Source: Pedobacter deserti
GTDB taxonomy: Bacteria > Bacteroidota > Bacteroidia > Sphingobacteriales > Sphingobacteriaceae
Direction: 5' to 3'
DNA: 64,000 nucleotides
NCBI RefSeq assembly: GCF_024436415.1
Contig: NZ_JAFMZQ010000002.1
Location: 124,001-188,000, forward strand
Shown here: in pieces, positions 38,952 to 47,805 of the stretch
Layout of the letters: the number at the start of each line of letters is the position of its first letter
Numbering within the stretch: position 1 is the stretch's first letter
The notes under the pieces: generated by a model
Seen by the model: only the letters and a program-made list of their open reading frames with translations
Databases searched by the model: none
What the model was told of the DNA's origin: nothing
Translations under genes and position numbers: made by a program

Positions 38952-40169
38952 ATGAGGATCAAATTAATCATACTTGGTTTCCTTTTAGCTGGAAGCAGTT
39001 TTTGTGTTTTAGGTCAGGAGAAAAACGGGAGGGTTGAGCTTATGCATGGTGAAATGGAACTGACACTAGACGTCTCGAATATGAAAGATACGGCTGGTCG
39101 ATTTCGCTTCATGATTGCTGGAAAGGTCTTTTACCCGCCAGTTGTAGATGGAAAAGCTGTTGTGCGACAAGAGCTGCACGAACCAAGACGTTGCATTCTT
39201 TCTTTCATTACCCGTGAGAAGATAGACAACAATCGGGGTGTGGAGCCGCAAGATCTTGTTCCGGAGATGTCAGACCAGTTTTTCTTTTTAGGTGTCCCTG
39301 GTAATAATAAGATTGTCGTTAAGGGGACTTTGTCAGCCAGTGAAATTATTTCGCCTTCATTTCAACAAGTCAAATATAGGGCGCTACTGGACCTAAAAGA
39401 TAAGTATGACACAGAGTTCGAAAAAGAAAATAGCGTGCTCATAAAGGGGGTCGAAAGTCAGCGGGACACACGTATAAGGGATTCTTTGCGTACTGTTTTG
39501 TTCAGCATTCATAAAAACGCTTACAACAAGTATTATAACGATAAAATACTTGGTTTTGTGAGAGCTAACCCCGACGCTGCAGCATCTCTGGTCGAACTAG
39601 AGGAGTACACACGTGATCGCCATTTAGAAAATAGTACGTTGTTAGACTCCTTATATGACAATTTAACCTATCAAATGAAGTCTTTGCCTATGGCCGAACT
39701 CATTAGAAGAAGGTTGCGCTCCTTGAACTTCAACAATAGGAGCGTTGGGACTACCGCACCCGACTTCACCCAAAAAAGCCCTGAGGGTAAACCAATATCG
39801 CTAAAGGACTTTAAAGGACATGTTACCTTGCTTGAGTTTTGGGCGAGTTGGTGCGGGCCCTGCAGGTCTGCAAACCCGGCACTCGTACGACTGTATAAGA
39901 AATATTATCCCAAAGGGTTTCGGATTTTGGCTGTTTCGCTTGATACTAATTTGACTGACTGGCGAAAGGCTATAGAGACGGACGACCTTGAATGGGAACA
40001 TGTATCTGATTTGAGTTCCAGGAACACTACAGCAAAATTATATGCGGTGGCTGGAGTACCTTCAAACTTCCTTATCGACGAAAACGGAAAGATAATAGCC
40101 GTTAATCTGGAGCTAGGTAAACTTGATGAGAAACTAGAGAGTCTGTTAAATGCTTCTTCCGTCCAATAA
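38952..40169 (+). CDS. TlpA-like thioredoxin protein with DUF4369-type N-terminus
   Basis: The 405 aa protein has a signal peptide (LIILGFLLAGSSFCVLGQ), a beta-rich N-terminal domain, a helical linker and a C-terminal thioredoxin domain. The redox motif is WCGPC (FWASWCGPCRSANPAL), more canonical than the WCVPC of the paralogue at 24241. It probably acts as a periplasmic thiol oxidoreductase. It lies divergent to the MocR regulator. Confidence 0.88.
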   Translation: MRIKLIILGFLLAGSSFCVLGQEKNGRVELMHGEMELTLDVSNMKDTAGRFRFMIAGKVFYPPVVDGKAVVRQELHEPRRCILSFITREKIDNNRGVEPQDLVPEMSDQFFFLGVPGNNKIVVKGTLSASEIISPSFQQVKYRALLDLKDKYDTEFEKENSVLIKGVESQRDTRIRDSLRTVLFSIHKNAYNKYYNDKILGFVRANPDAAASLVELEEYTRDRHLENSTLLDSLYDNLTYQMKSLPMAELIRRRLRSLNFNNRSVGTTAPDFTQKSPEGKPISLKDFKGHVTLLEFWASWCGPCRSANPALVRLYKKYYPKGFRILAVSLDTNLTDWRKAIETDDLEWEHVSDLSSRNTTAKLYAVAGVPSNFLIDENGKIIAVNLELGKLDEKLESLLNASSVQ

Positions 40170-40322
40170 GTAAGGTCAGTATCTTTTTTTGAAGTTGGAT
40201 GTTTGCCGAATACAGGTTTTGATCAATCTCAAAAGCTGCTCATAAACTATGTTTAAACTAAACAATCTTCAACGATGTTAATGGCACGGGGCGTCTTACA
40301 GCCTTGTTAACCTTAATGTGCT

Positions 40323-41120
40323 ATGAAAAAGGAATCTACGTTGTTTAGTGCCATATTATTGATCGGGCTTTCATTGAGCTCATGCGGTGGTAAGAATACC
40401 AGCTCAAATGTGAATTCGCCCGGCGATGAGAAAACCGGAAAGGATAAGTTGCTTGAAACGGGAGCTGACCTTCTCCAGGATAAGACGCCATTAAAGCATT
40501 TCAACGCCTACCTGGACGGTTTTCATTTCTATAATGGCAATATTAACGCTCAAATGGAAGCTCACCATTACGTTAGCCAATTGAATGAGGATATGTACCA
40601 GGCAATTATCTTTGACGGTAATGGGAGAGATGCAAAAATAATGGGTGTGGAGTATATTATTTCCGCAGAACTTTTTAAAAGTCTTTCCGAAGAGGAGAAA
40701 AAACTTTGGCATTCTCACCATCATGAGGTGAAGTCAGGAACATTGATTGCGCCTGGTATTCCGGAAGCGGCGGAACATGAGTTGATGGAGAAACTTGTGT
40801 CGACCTATGGAAAGACTATACATACATGGCATACCGACCAGCAGCGCAGTCTGCCTATCGGTGCGCCTATGATTATGATGGGTTTTACCAAGGATGGGCA
40901 GATACATCCAAAATTGGTTGAAGAGCGGGATAAGCGCTTCAATATTTCAACCGCTGAAAAGAAGAAAAACAGGGCAGATATCCCGATGCCAAGGGTCGAC
41001 CCTATGGCAAACGCCTGGGAAAAAGGGCTACTGAGGCAGTTTGTTATCACCAATAAAGTTGACAGTGCAATGCATAAACATCAGGGACCAGTGCAATTGG
41101 AGGATGGTGGTAGTCATTGA
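40323..41120 (+). CDS. OBAP/DUF1264 family lipoprotein
   Basis: The 265 aa protein has a lipobox (LSLSSC, Cys20). Its body matches the DUF1264 (oil-body-associated protein) pattern: HFNAYLDGFHFYNG, MEAHHYVSQLNEDMYQAI, GVEYIIS and WHSHHHEVKSG. The many His residues would suit metal binding. The function is unknown in bacteria. It is followed by a histidine kinase whose ATG lies 38 bp on; the longer kinase frame would overlap. Confidence 0.87.
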   Translation: MKKESTLFSAILLIGLSLSSCGGKNTSSNVNSPGDEKTGKDKLLETGADLLQDKTPLKHFNAYLDGFHFYNGNINAQMEAHHYVSQLNEDMYQAIIFDGNGRDAKIMGVEYIISAELFKSLSEEEKKLWHSHHHEVKSGTLIAPGIPEAAEHELMEKLVSTYGKTIHTWHTDQQRSLPIGAPMIMMGFTKDGQIHPKLVEERDKRFNISTAEKKKNRADIPMPRVDPMANAWEKGLLRQFVITNKVDSAMHKHQGPVQLEDGGSH

Positions 41121-41158
41121 AACAAAAGCAAATTCGCGTCTTTTTGCTATCTTTAACC

Positions 41159-42715
41159 ATGCAAGAAACCGATAACACCCAAAGCGAGGATTCTAGTGGA
41201 TTAAGAAGCCAGGTAAGGGAAGGGCATATCCGCGAACATGCAATGGATTTAGCACTGAAAGATCAGGAAGTGCTGATTAGAAAACTTCGTCTGGCTGAGG
41301 AGCGCAGTGCCATGCTTGCTTCAATCGTAGACTCCACGGAGGATGCCATCATCAGCAAGGATCTGAACGGTTTTATTACCAGTTGGAACAAGTCAGCCGA
41401 GCGGATATTTGGTTACCGTTCTGAAGAAATGATTGGCCAGTCGATACTGAAGTTAATTCCTGACGACCGCCAGGATGAAGAGGCCTTAATTCTCAGCAGG
41501 CTTCGCCGGGGAGAGCATATGCGGTCTTTTAATACCAAAAGAGTCACTAAAACAGGCCGGCTGATTGATGTTTCCCTGACTATTTCACCCGTAAAAGATG
41601 AAAAGGGAGCCGTCATTGGTGTTTCGAAAATCGCCCGGGATATTACTGAGGCCATTGAGGCTGAAAAGCAGGGTGCTATGCTTTCTGCTATCGTATCCAA
41701 CTCCGAAGATGCCATCATCAGTAAGAATCTTGACAGTATCGTTACCAGTTGGAATGACTCTGCGCAGCGATTATTTGGGTATTCGGCAGCAGAGATGATT
41801 GGGCAGTCCATTGTAAAGCTGATTCCGGACGACCGTTTGCAGGAGGAACCGGAAATTATTGCAAAGTTAAGCAGCGGGCAAAGGGTTGATCATTTTGAAA
41901 CGAAGAGGCTGACCAAGTTTGGAAAACTTCTCGATGTTTCCTTATCAATTTCGCCCGTCAGGGATTTAAGTGGCAGGATCATCGGTATTTCCAAAATCGC
42001 CAGGGATATCACCTATAAAAAAGAGGAGGAACAGCGGAAAAATGATTTTATAGCGATTGTAAGTCATGAACTCAAGACCCCGCTTACCTCTATGCGTTCC
42101 TATGTGCAGCTTGCCCTGGCAAAGGCACTTGAACGGGGAGATGGGTTTACTGAAAAAGTACTGAAGCGCGCCGACGCGCAAACACGTAAGATGACCGGTC
42201 TGATCCAGGACTTCTTGAACCTTTCGCGACTGGAAGAAGGGAAAATGACGCTGAACCTTTCTGAATTTTCGTTGAGCGAATTGATTAACGAGGTGGTTAG
42301 CGATACTTTAACCTTAAGCCCGGCGCATGAAATCATATACGAGCCCTGTGGCGAGATGCGCATACGCGCGGACCGCGAAAAGCTTAGTCAGGTTGTCATC
42401 AATCTGTTAGGAAACGCGATCAAATATTCACCTGAAGACACAACCATTCGTATCGAATGTAGTTCAACCGCACAGGAGGTTACTATTAGAGTGATTGACC
42501 AGGGATATGGTATCCCACCTGAGGATCAATCCAGATTATTCGAAAGATTTTACAGGGTTAACGACGGCAGGCAATTGAACATATCCGGTTTTGGGATTGG
42601 CTTGTACCTGGTTTCCGAGATCGTAAAATTACATGGCGGGGAGATTCGCGTTGAAAGTGAAGTTGGAAAGGGATCTATTTTCAGCATCATGCTGCCTTTA
42701 GCGTCATTGAAGTAA
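41159..42715 (+). CDS. Tandem-PAS sensor histidine kinase
   Basis: The start at ATG 41159 gives 518 aa; an upstream in-frame TTG at 41117 overlaps the previous gene and is less likely. Two highly similar PAS domains (TEDAIISKDLNGFITSWNKS and SEDAIISKNLDSIVTSWNDS) precede an H-box IVSHELKTPLTSM. An HATPase with G-boxes DQGYGIPPEDQ and GFGIGLYLVS follows. There is no membrane segment, so it is cytoplasmic, probably sensing redox or a small ligand. No response regulator lies adjacent. Confidence 0.92.
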   Translation: MQETDNTQSEDSSGLRSQVREGHIREHAMDLALKDQEVLIRKLRLAEERSAMLASIVDSTEDAIISKDLNGFITSWNKSAERIFGYRSEEMIGQSILKLIPDDRQDEEALILSRLRRGEHMRSFNTKRVTKTGRLIDVSLTISPVKDEKGAVIGVSKIARDITEAIEAEKQGAMLSAIVSNSEDAIISKNLDSIVTSWNDSAQRLFGYSAAEMIGQSIVKLIPDDRLQEEPEIIAKLSSGQRVDHFETKRLTKFGKLLDVSLSISPVRDLSGRIIGISKIARDITYKKEEEQRKNDFIAIVSHELKTPLTSMRSYVQLALAKALERGDGFTEKVLKRADAQTRKMTGLIQDFLNLSRLEEGKMTLNLSEFSLSELINEVVSDTLTLSPAHEIIYEPCGEMRIRADREKLSQVVINLLGNAIKYSPEDTTIRIECSSTAQEVTIRVIDQGYGIPPEDQSRLFERFYRVNDGRQLNISGFGIGLYLVSEIVKLHGGEIRVESEVGKGSIFSIMLPLASLK

Positions 42716-42720
42716 CCTTT

Positions 42721-44169
42721 ATGCTTGCTTATCAGCATTTCAGATTCAATCTATATTCCGTACTTCTTACAGGATGGTTAATGTTTTATGCATTCTCACT
42801 ACCAGCTCAAGTACCCCGGCATAAAAGCACAGATCTTAAAAGGGATCTCGAATATCTGGAAGATAGTTTAAGGGCTAACTATCCCTCTCTTTACCGCTAT
42901 CATACACGGGGTCAGATCGACAGAAAGTTTAGCGTTTTGGGTCGTATGGGCGACAGCATTTCAGCTTTAACTTTCCTGGCTGATCTGAGGCATTTGATCA
43001 GTTCGCTCAAAGACGGGCACATGTATGTTGGACTGACACCGGCGCTGAAGAGCTATCTGAAAAAGGAGGCCCTCTACTTTCCTCTAAGATTATACCTTGA
43101 GTCCGGGAGAACGCTGATAGCTGCTGATCGTGAAAATCAGATCGGTCCTGGAACTGAACTTCTCCGGATAGACGGTATCCCTGTCTCTCAGATCAGGGCG
43201 CGGTTATATGGCTTTATTTCCGGAGATGGCAGCATAACAACAAAGAAGCGGTTGGTTTTGAATAATGTATTTCACTTTTACTATTTGATGGCATACGGTG
43301 CACGGCGTTCTTTTACGGTTACTTTAAAAATGGCTGACGGCGACATCAAAACCAGGCAGATTGCCGCGGTTCCTGAAAATCTTATTCCTGCGGCACCTGT
43401 TATGGAAGACAAAAGAAAGTTACTGGAGCTCACAATAGGGAACGACGACGTGGCGCTGTTGCGTATCGGTAGCTTCGATCTTAACGAGTTTGCTCAGGCG
43501 GGGCTCGATTTCCCTGTGTTTTTGGATAACGTTTTTCATCAATTGGCTGAAAAGAACATACAAAAACTAATCATAGACCTGCGTGGAAATGGTGGGGGCA
43601 GGGACCTGTATGGCGCAATGTTATATCGCTATCTTGCTGACAGGCCTTTTAGGTATTATCAGGCCTTATACGCGTCTACACTTAATTTACCTTATCGGGA
43701 GTTTGCTAAAGGTAATTCTTCTTTCAACGATCTGCAGCCTGCCATGTTAAAGCCGGTGAATGGCGGTTACCGTTTGGACAGCACGGCTCATGATAACCTT
43801 AAAGTCCAGCAGCCGGTCGCCCGAGCTTATACCGGCAAGGTTGTATTTATAAGCGATGGTTTGACGTTTTCGACTGCTGCGGAGTTTTGCGCCGTGGCAA
43901 AGGCGCATAAGCGAGGTATTTTTGTCGGAGAAGAAACTGGCGGGACGGCAGTTGGAAATACATCGGGCAATTCAAAAGAAATAATACTGCCTGTTAGCCA
44001 ACTAACGGTGTCTTACGGTTTAATACGCTATCATGTGACTGATCCGCAGGGAAGCCGCCGGGGTGTGGTGCCCGACTATAGCATTGGTTTAACGTTACAG
44101 GATTTACTTACACAGCACGATGCTCCAATGGAAGTTGCCAAACGCCTTATAAACAGTCGTTCAAAATAA
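42721..44169 (+). CDS. S41 family peptidase
   Basis: The 482 aa protein begins with a signal peptide (VLLTGWLMFYAFSLPAQ). It carries an S41 domain with KLIIDLRGNGGG and the nucleophile region SDGLTFSTAAEF, followed by GEETGG. A PDZ-like region precedes it (GTELLRIDGIPVSQIRARL). It is exported and probably processes proteins at the envelope. It starts 5 bp after the histidine kinase. Confidence 0.88.
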   Translation: MLAYQHFRFNLYSVLLTGWLMFYAFSLPAQVPRHKSTDLKRDLEYLEDSLRANYPSLYRYHTRGQIDRKFSVLGRMGDSISALTFLADLRHLISSLKDGHMYVGLTPALKSYLKKEALYFPLRLYLESGRTLIAADRENQIGPGTELLRIDGIPVSQIRARLYGFISGDGSITTKKRLVLNNVFHFYYLMAYGARRSFTVTLKMADGDIKTRQIAAVPENLIPAAPVMEDKRKLLELTIGNDDVALLRIGSFDLNEFAQAGLDFPVFLDNVFHQLAEKNIQKLIIDLRGNGGGRDLYGAMLYRYLADRPFRYYQALYASTLNLPYREFAKGNSSFNDLQPAMLKPVNGGYRLDSTAHDNLKVQQPVARAYTGKVVFISDGLTFSTAAEFCAVAKAHKRGIFVGEETGGTAVGNTSGNSKEIILPVSQLTVSYGLIRYHVTDPQGSRRGVVPDYSIGLTLQDLLTQHDAPMEVAKRLINSRSK

Positions 44170-44191
44170 ATGTCGGGTAACAGTTAATTGA

Positions 44192-44824
44192 TCAATTACC
44201 CCTGGCCTGCATCATCGCGCCCAGAAAGGTTTCAGGCGGTTGAGCGCCAGATACACTCAGCTTTTGGTTGAAGATAAAGAAAGGAACGCCTCGTATACCG
44301 ATCTGCTGAGCAATCTGCTCGTCGCGGCGAACTTCATTTGTAAAGTCTGATCCGGCAAGCATGGTTTCTACGGACAGTTTACCGAGCCCTGCCGCAACGC
44401 CGAGCTCCGTTAGAACGGAATGCTCGCTGATGTCCTTTCCATAAGTGAAATGAGCTTCAAAAAGCTTTTCTTCAACGGCGTCAGCCAGGCCTTCTGTTTT
44501 GGCCAATTGGATAAGCCTGTGCGCGTCAAAAGAATTAGCCACAACGGAAATGTCCAGTTTAAAATCAAGACCCACCTCAGCTGCAGTAGCCGTAACGCTT
44601 TCCTGCATCTGCTGTGCCCATTCGAGGGGTCTGCCATACTTATCTGCCAGATATTCGGCGGAGCTGACACCGGGAACGGTCTCCGCATTTGGGTCGAGCT
44701 CAAAGCTGTGCCATTCTACTTCAACTTCTTCTTTATAGGGAAACTGTGCTAGTGCGGCTTCAAATTTTCTTTTGCCAATATAACAAAACGGACACCTTAC
44801 GTCCGACCAGATATCTACTTTCAT
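44192..44824 (-). CDS. DsbA-family (FrnE-like) oxidoreductase
   Basis: The 210 aa protein has no signal peptide, so it is cytoplasmic. Cys11 and Cys14 form the CPFC motif in DVRCPFCYIGKRKFE, and the helical insert and cis-Pro region RGVPFFIFNQK follow the DsbA/FrnE pattern. Relatives act in polyketide or stress redox chemistry. The gene is convergent with the S41 peptidase; a perfect palindrome, TAATTGATCAATTA (44185-44198), spans its stop codon. Confidence 0.9.
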   Translation of the reverse strand: MKVDIWSDVRCPFCYIGKRKFEAALAQFPYKEEVEVEWHSFELDPNAETVPGVSSAEYLADKYGRPLEWAQQMQESVTATAAEVGLDFKLDISVVANSFDAHRLIQLAKTEGLADAVEEKLFEAHFTYGKDISEHSVLTELGVAAGLGKLSVETMLAGSDFTNEVRRDEQIAQQIGIRGVPFFIFNQKLSVSGAQPPETFLGAMMQARGN

Positions 44825-44867
44825 GTTGTTGTAAATTACGCCATACCCATATCAAACCGCCTGCCAC

Positions 44868-45953
44868 TTACTTAACCAACGGCAAGGTGTTCATCATCAG
44901 CGATACGGCTGTCGACACACCAAAAGCCGATGCCGGCTTCTCATCAGGTGTCTTCGTTCCCCATTTGGTTTGGATCAGATCTAGCTTGTTTCGGTTCTCG
45001 AACGCCACCCTGGCATTTAAAAGCAGCCAATCTACCAGGTCTGTTTTCTTTGTTTCCAGCGTGTACAGCCTTGCGTAACGCATAAAGATACCCTTAAAGC
45101 CCGGCAGGTCATTGCCGCCATCTTCGTTGTTCATTACCTGGCCCTTATACATATCTTCCCTGATATACTTGGCGATCCGCTCTGCGTCCTGCAGGTAGTT
45201 GGCCTCTCCGGTGTACTTATGCAGCATTACTGCAGCGCCTAAAAAGGTGCCCTGATTGTAAGTCGAACTCCAGGTTCCGATTTTGATGAGCCCGGTTTTT
45301 TTGTCAAGGTCGATATTATCGTTTACCTTCCCGGTTTCCTGGTTGAACAGGTAGACTTTAGACCAGCTATACAAAGCGATGGCTTTATCGTAGTAGGTTT
45401 GGTCGCCCGTAGCCTGAGCCAGGTAGCAGGAGGCCACAATGGCTGGTCCCTGTATGCAGGCATTTTTTGAAGTCTTGGTTTCAAACCAATTCAGGCCGCC
45501 ACCGTACTTGTTCGTAAAGGCCCGTGCATACATTTTATCAAACTGGTCTTTACTTTTTTCTAGATATGCTTTGTTGCCTGTGTGCGCATAAGCGCGAACG
45601 CAGGCGATGGCTATCCAGGCGATGTCGTCATTGAATTTATTGTACATCCAGTCGCCCGTGTGCTGTTCAATAAAGTTCAGGTACATGGCGTCGAACTTTT
45701 TCAGATATGCCTTGTCGCCGGTCACTTCGTAGGCATCAAGTACAATCTCCATCATCTCCGCCCTGTCCCAAAACCCCTTGAATTTCTCTATGTTGTATTG
45801 GGTATACCAGGCATCGAATATTTTTTTGGCGATTTTAGGTGTTGGGACGGGTTTGTCGCTGCCAGCGCTAGCGCCTGTGGTTTGCGCATAGGTGGAGCCA
45901 GCGCATAAAAGCATTGCGATAAGCAGGCATCGCAGGTAAATAGATATGTTCAT
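44868..45953 (-). CDS. GH76 family glycoside hydrolase (alpha-1,6-mannanase-like)
   Basis: The 361 aa protein has a signal peptide and an (alpha/alpha)6 barrel. The catalytic Asp pair lies in NKFNDDIAWIAIA (Asp109 and Asp110). Other family blocks include GGGLNWFE and SSTYNQGTFLGAAVMLHKYTG. GH76 enzymes cut alpha-1,6-mannan backbones. A GH92 gene 8 kb away on the other strand supports mannan or N-glycan use, but no SusC/SusD pair is close. Confidence 0.9.
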   Translation of the reverse strand: MNISIYLRCLLIAMLLCAGSTYAQTTGASAGSDKPVPTPKIAKKIFDAWYTQYNIEKFKGFWDRAEMMEIVLDAYEVTGDKAYLKKFDAMYLNFIEQHTGDWMYNKFNDDIAWIAIACVRAYAHTGNKAYLEKSKDQFDKMYARAFTNKYGGGLNWFETKTSKNACIQGPAIVASCYLAQATGDQTYYDKAIALYSWSKVYLFNQETGKVNDNIDLDKKTGLIKIGTWSSTYNQGTFLGAAVMLHKYTGEANYLQDAERIAKYIREDMYKGQVMNNEDGGNDLPGFKGIFMRYARLYTLETKKTDLVDWLLLNARVAFENRNKLDLIQTKWGTKTPDEKPASAFGVSTAVSLMMNTLPLVK

Positions 45954-46140
45954 AAAGTTGGTAATTTGTGTGTGCCTGCTAATATCGTATTAATTGCCGT
46001 ATACTCGTTGCATATTGTCGAGATTAACCGAAATACGTTTTTTACGCAGCGATTAAATGTTATCCTTTCAGCCTGCCCGCAGGATGGGTCAGGACGATCA
46101 TTTGATTATTGGTTGGTATTATTACGGATAATTTTCTGCT

Positions 46141-47796
46141 ATGATTAGAATATATTCATTAATACTTGCTTGTCTGCTGGTTAGCCAAAGTTTGGTCGCG
46201 TCTACTAAAAATCCCGTTAAGCCGAATGTGGTAAACATTGTAAATTTTATCAGGTTGCTTGAGCCTCGTGACGCTAAAATTACTCAAGATGTTTTGTACA
46301 AGACGGTGGTAGAGCAAGTGAAGATGATGAAGGCGTATAAGTTAGGTGGTACCTTCCTGCTTCAGTATGATGCGCTGATGGACAACAGATATCAGCAACT
46401 GCTTAAGTCGTTGCCCAGAGATAGTTTTGAAATCGGCGGATGGTGGGAGCTTCCGCAGCCATTGGTAGAGAAAGCCGGCTTAAAATGGCGTGGCCGCTAT
46501 CCCTGGGACTGGCACGCCAACGTTGGCTTCTCTACAGGTTATACGCCGGTGGAAAGGGAAAAGCTCATAGATGTGTACATGAAGGATTTTAAAGCGGTAT
46601 TTGGTTATTACCCCAAATCTGTAGGCTCTTGGTTCATAGACGCACACAGTTTAAACTACATGTACAACAAATACAAAATTGTTGCTTCGAGCAATTGCAA
46701 GGACCAGTATGGAACAGATGGCTATACCTTATGGGGCGGTTACTGGAACCAGGCTTACTATCCAAGCAAAATCAATGCTTATATGCCTGCGCAGACCGAA
46801 AATAATCAAACCCCTGTGCCGATCTTCAGAATGCTCGGCAGCGATCCGATCAGGCAATACGACACCGGGATTAGTACAACCTGGCAAGGAGTAATCACGC
46901 TGGAACCAGTTTACCCGGAGGCTGGGGGTAGTGAACAGTGGGTGAAATGGTTTTTGAAGCAGTTTGTAGAAAGCAAGTCGATGGAGTTTAACTATACACA
47001 AGCCGGGCAGGAAAATTCCTTTACCTGGGATGCGATGAAAAAGGGCTTTGAAATACAGCTTCCACTTATCGCGAAGTTGCGCGATCAGGGCAAGGTTAAA
47101 GTTGAAACTATGGAGCAATCGGGCCTGTGGTTCAGAAAGAACTATAAAGTAACTCCTGCTACTGCATTTACAGTGAGCGAAGATATTGGCGGCGGCAACC
47201 ACCGTACCGCATGGTTCAACAGCCGTTTTTATCGTACCAATCTGATTTGGGAAAACAACAGTCTGCGCATCCGTGATATTCATTTGTTTGATGAGGATTT
47301 CCCCTCGCAATATACTACAGGTGTAACCACGACAAATGAATGTGCTTTTTATACGCTTCCGGTGGTAGACGGTTATTTATGGAGTAAAAAGGCCGAGTTG
47401 GCAGGGATACGTTTCATTGCAAAAAGCGGTGATTCCGAGGTATTGCTTAAAGGCGCTGACCCCGTTTTCTCTGATGAGGAAAAAGGGAAACTTAAGATCT
47501 CCTGGCCCTTAACCAGTCACAAGGGTACCATTGAGCTGGTGATGGATGAAAGAAATTTTCATGTAAGTTATCATGGCAGCGACAAGCTGGAATGGCTGTT
47601 GGAACTTAAGGTTGCTGAAGGCATGAAGTTGCCTTTCACGGAAGTTACTCCTGATAAGGTTAATGCTTCGTTTGAAAATATGCGCTACAGCCTCATTTCC
47701 AGCAAGGGCAAATTTGAAAAAGGGTCTGAGGAAAGTATATTCAGGATAGTCCCGCAAAAACAGCAGATTAGTCTGGTAATGACGAATGGCCGCTAA
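46141..47796 (+). CDS. Secreted DUF3863-like protein, possible carbohydrate-active enzyme
   Basis: The 551 aa protein has a signal peptide (IYSLILACLLVSQSLVAS). An N-terminal domain looks like a TIM-barrel or deacetylase-like fold (GGTFLLQYDALMDNRYQQ, PKSVGSWFIDAHSLNYMYNK). A beta-rich C-terminal half follows. I assign it tentatively to the DUF3863/DUF3864 group found in Bacteroidota polysaccharide loci. It is divergent from GH76, sharing a 187-bp promoter region, which suggests a common substrate. No catalytic residue can be named with confidence. Confidence 0.75.
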   Translation: MIRIYSLILACLLVSQSLVASTKNPVKPNVVNIVNFIRLLEPRDAKITQDVLYKTVVEQVKMMKAYKLGGTFLLQYDALMDNRYQQLLKSLPRDSFEIGGWWELPQPLVEKAGLKWRGRYPWDWHANVGFSTGYTPVEREKLIDVYMKDFKAVFGYYPKSVGSWFIDAHSLNYMYNKYKIVASSNCKDQYGTDGYTLWGGYWNQAYYPSKINAYMPAQTENNQTPVPIFRMLGSDPIRQYDTGISTTWQGVITLEPVYPEAGGSEQWVKWFLKQFVESKSMEFNYTQAGQENSFTWDAMKKGFEIQLPLIAKLRDQGKVKVETMEQSGLWFRKNYKVTPATAFTVSEDIGGGNHRTAWFNSRFYRTNLIWENNSLRIRDIHLFDEDFPSQYTTGVTTTNECAFYTLPVVDGYLWSKKAELAGIRFIAKSGDSEVLLKGADPVFSDEEKGKLKISWPLTSHKGTIELVMDERNFHVSYHGSDKLEWLLELKVAEGMKLPFTEVTPDKVNASFENMRYSLISSKGKFEKGSEESIFRIVPQKQQISLVMTNGR

Positions 47797-47805
47797 TAAT
47801 TACGC

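Noticed and set aside
44185..44198. Palindrome TAATTGATCAATTA as a terminator
   Set aside because: It has no loop and no T-run; it falls on the DsbA-like stop codon and is AT-rich enough to arise by chance.
46729..47310. A 193-codon minus-strand open frame
   Set aside because: It is antisense to the secreted DUF3863-like gene, which has a signal peptide and a full-length frame; the antisense frame shows no domain.
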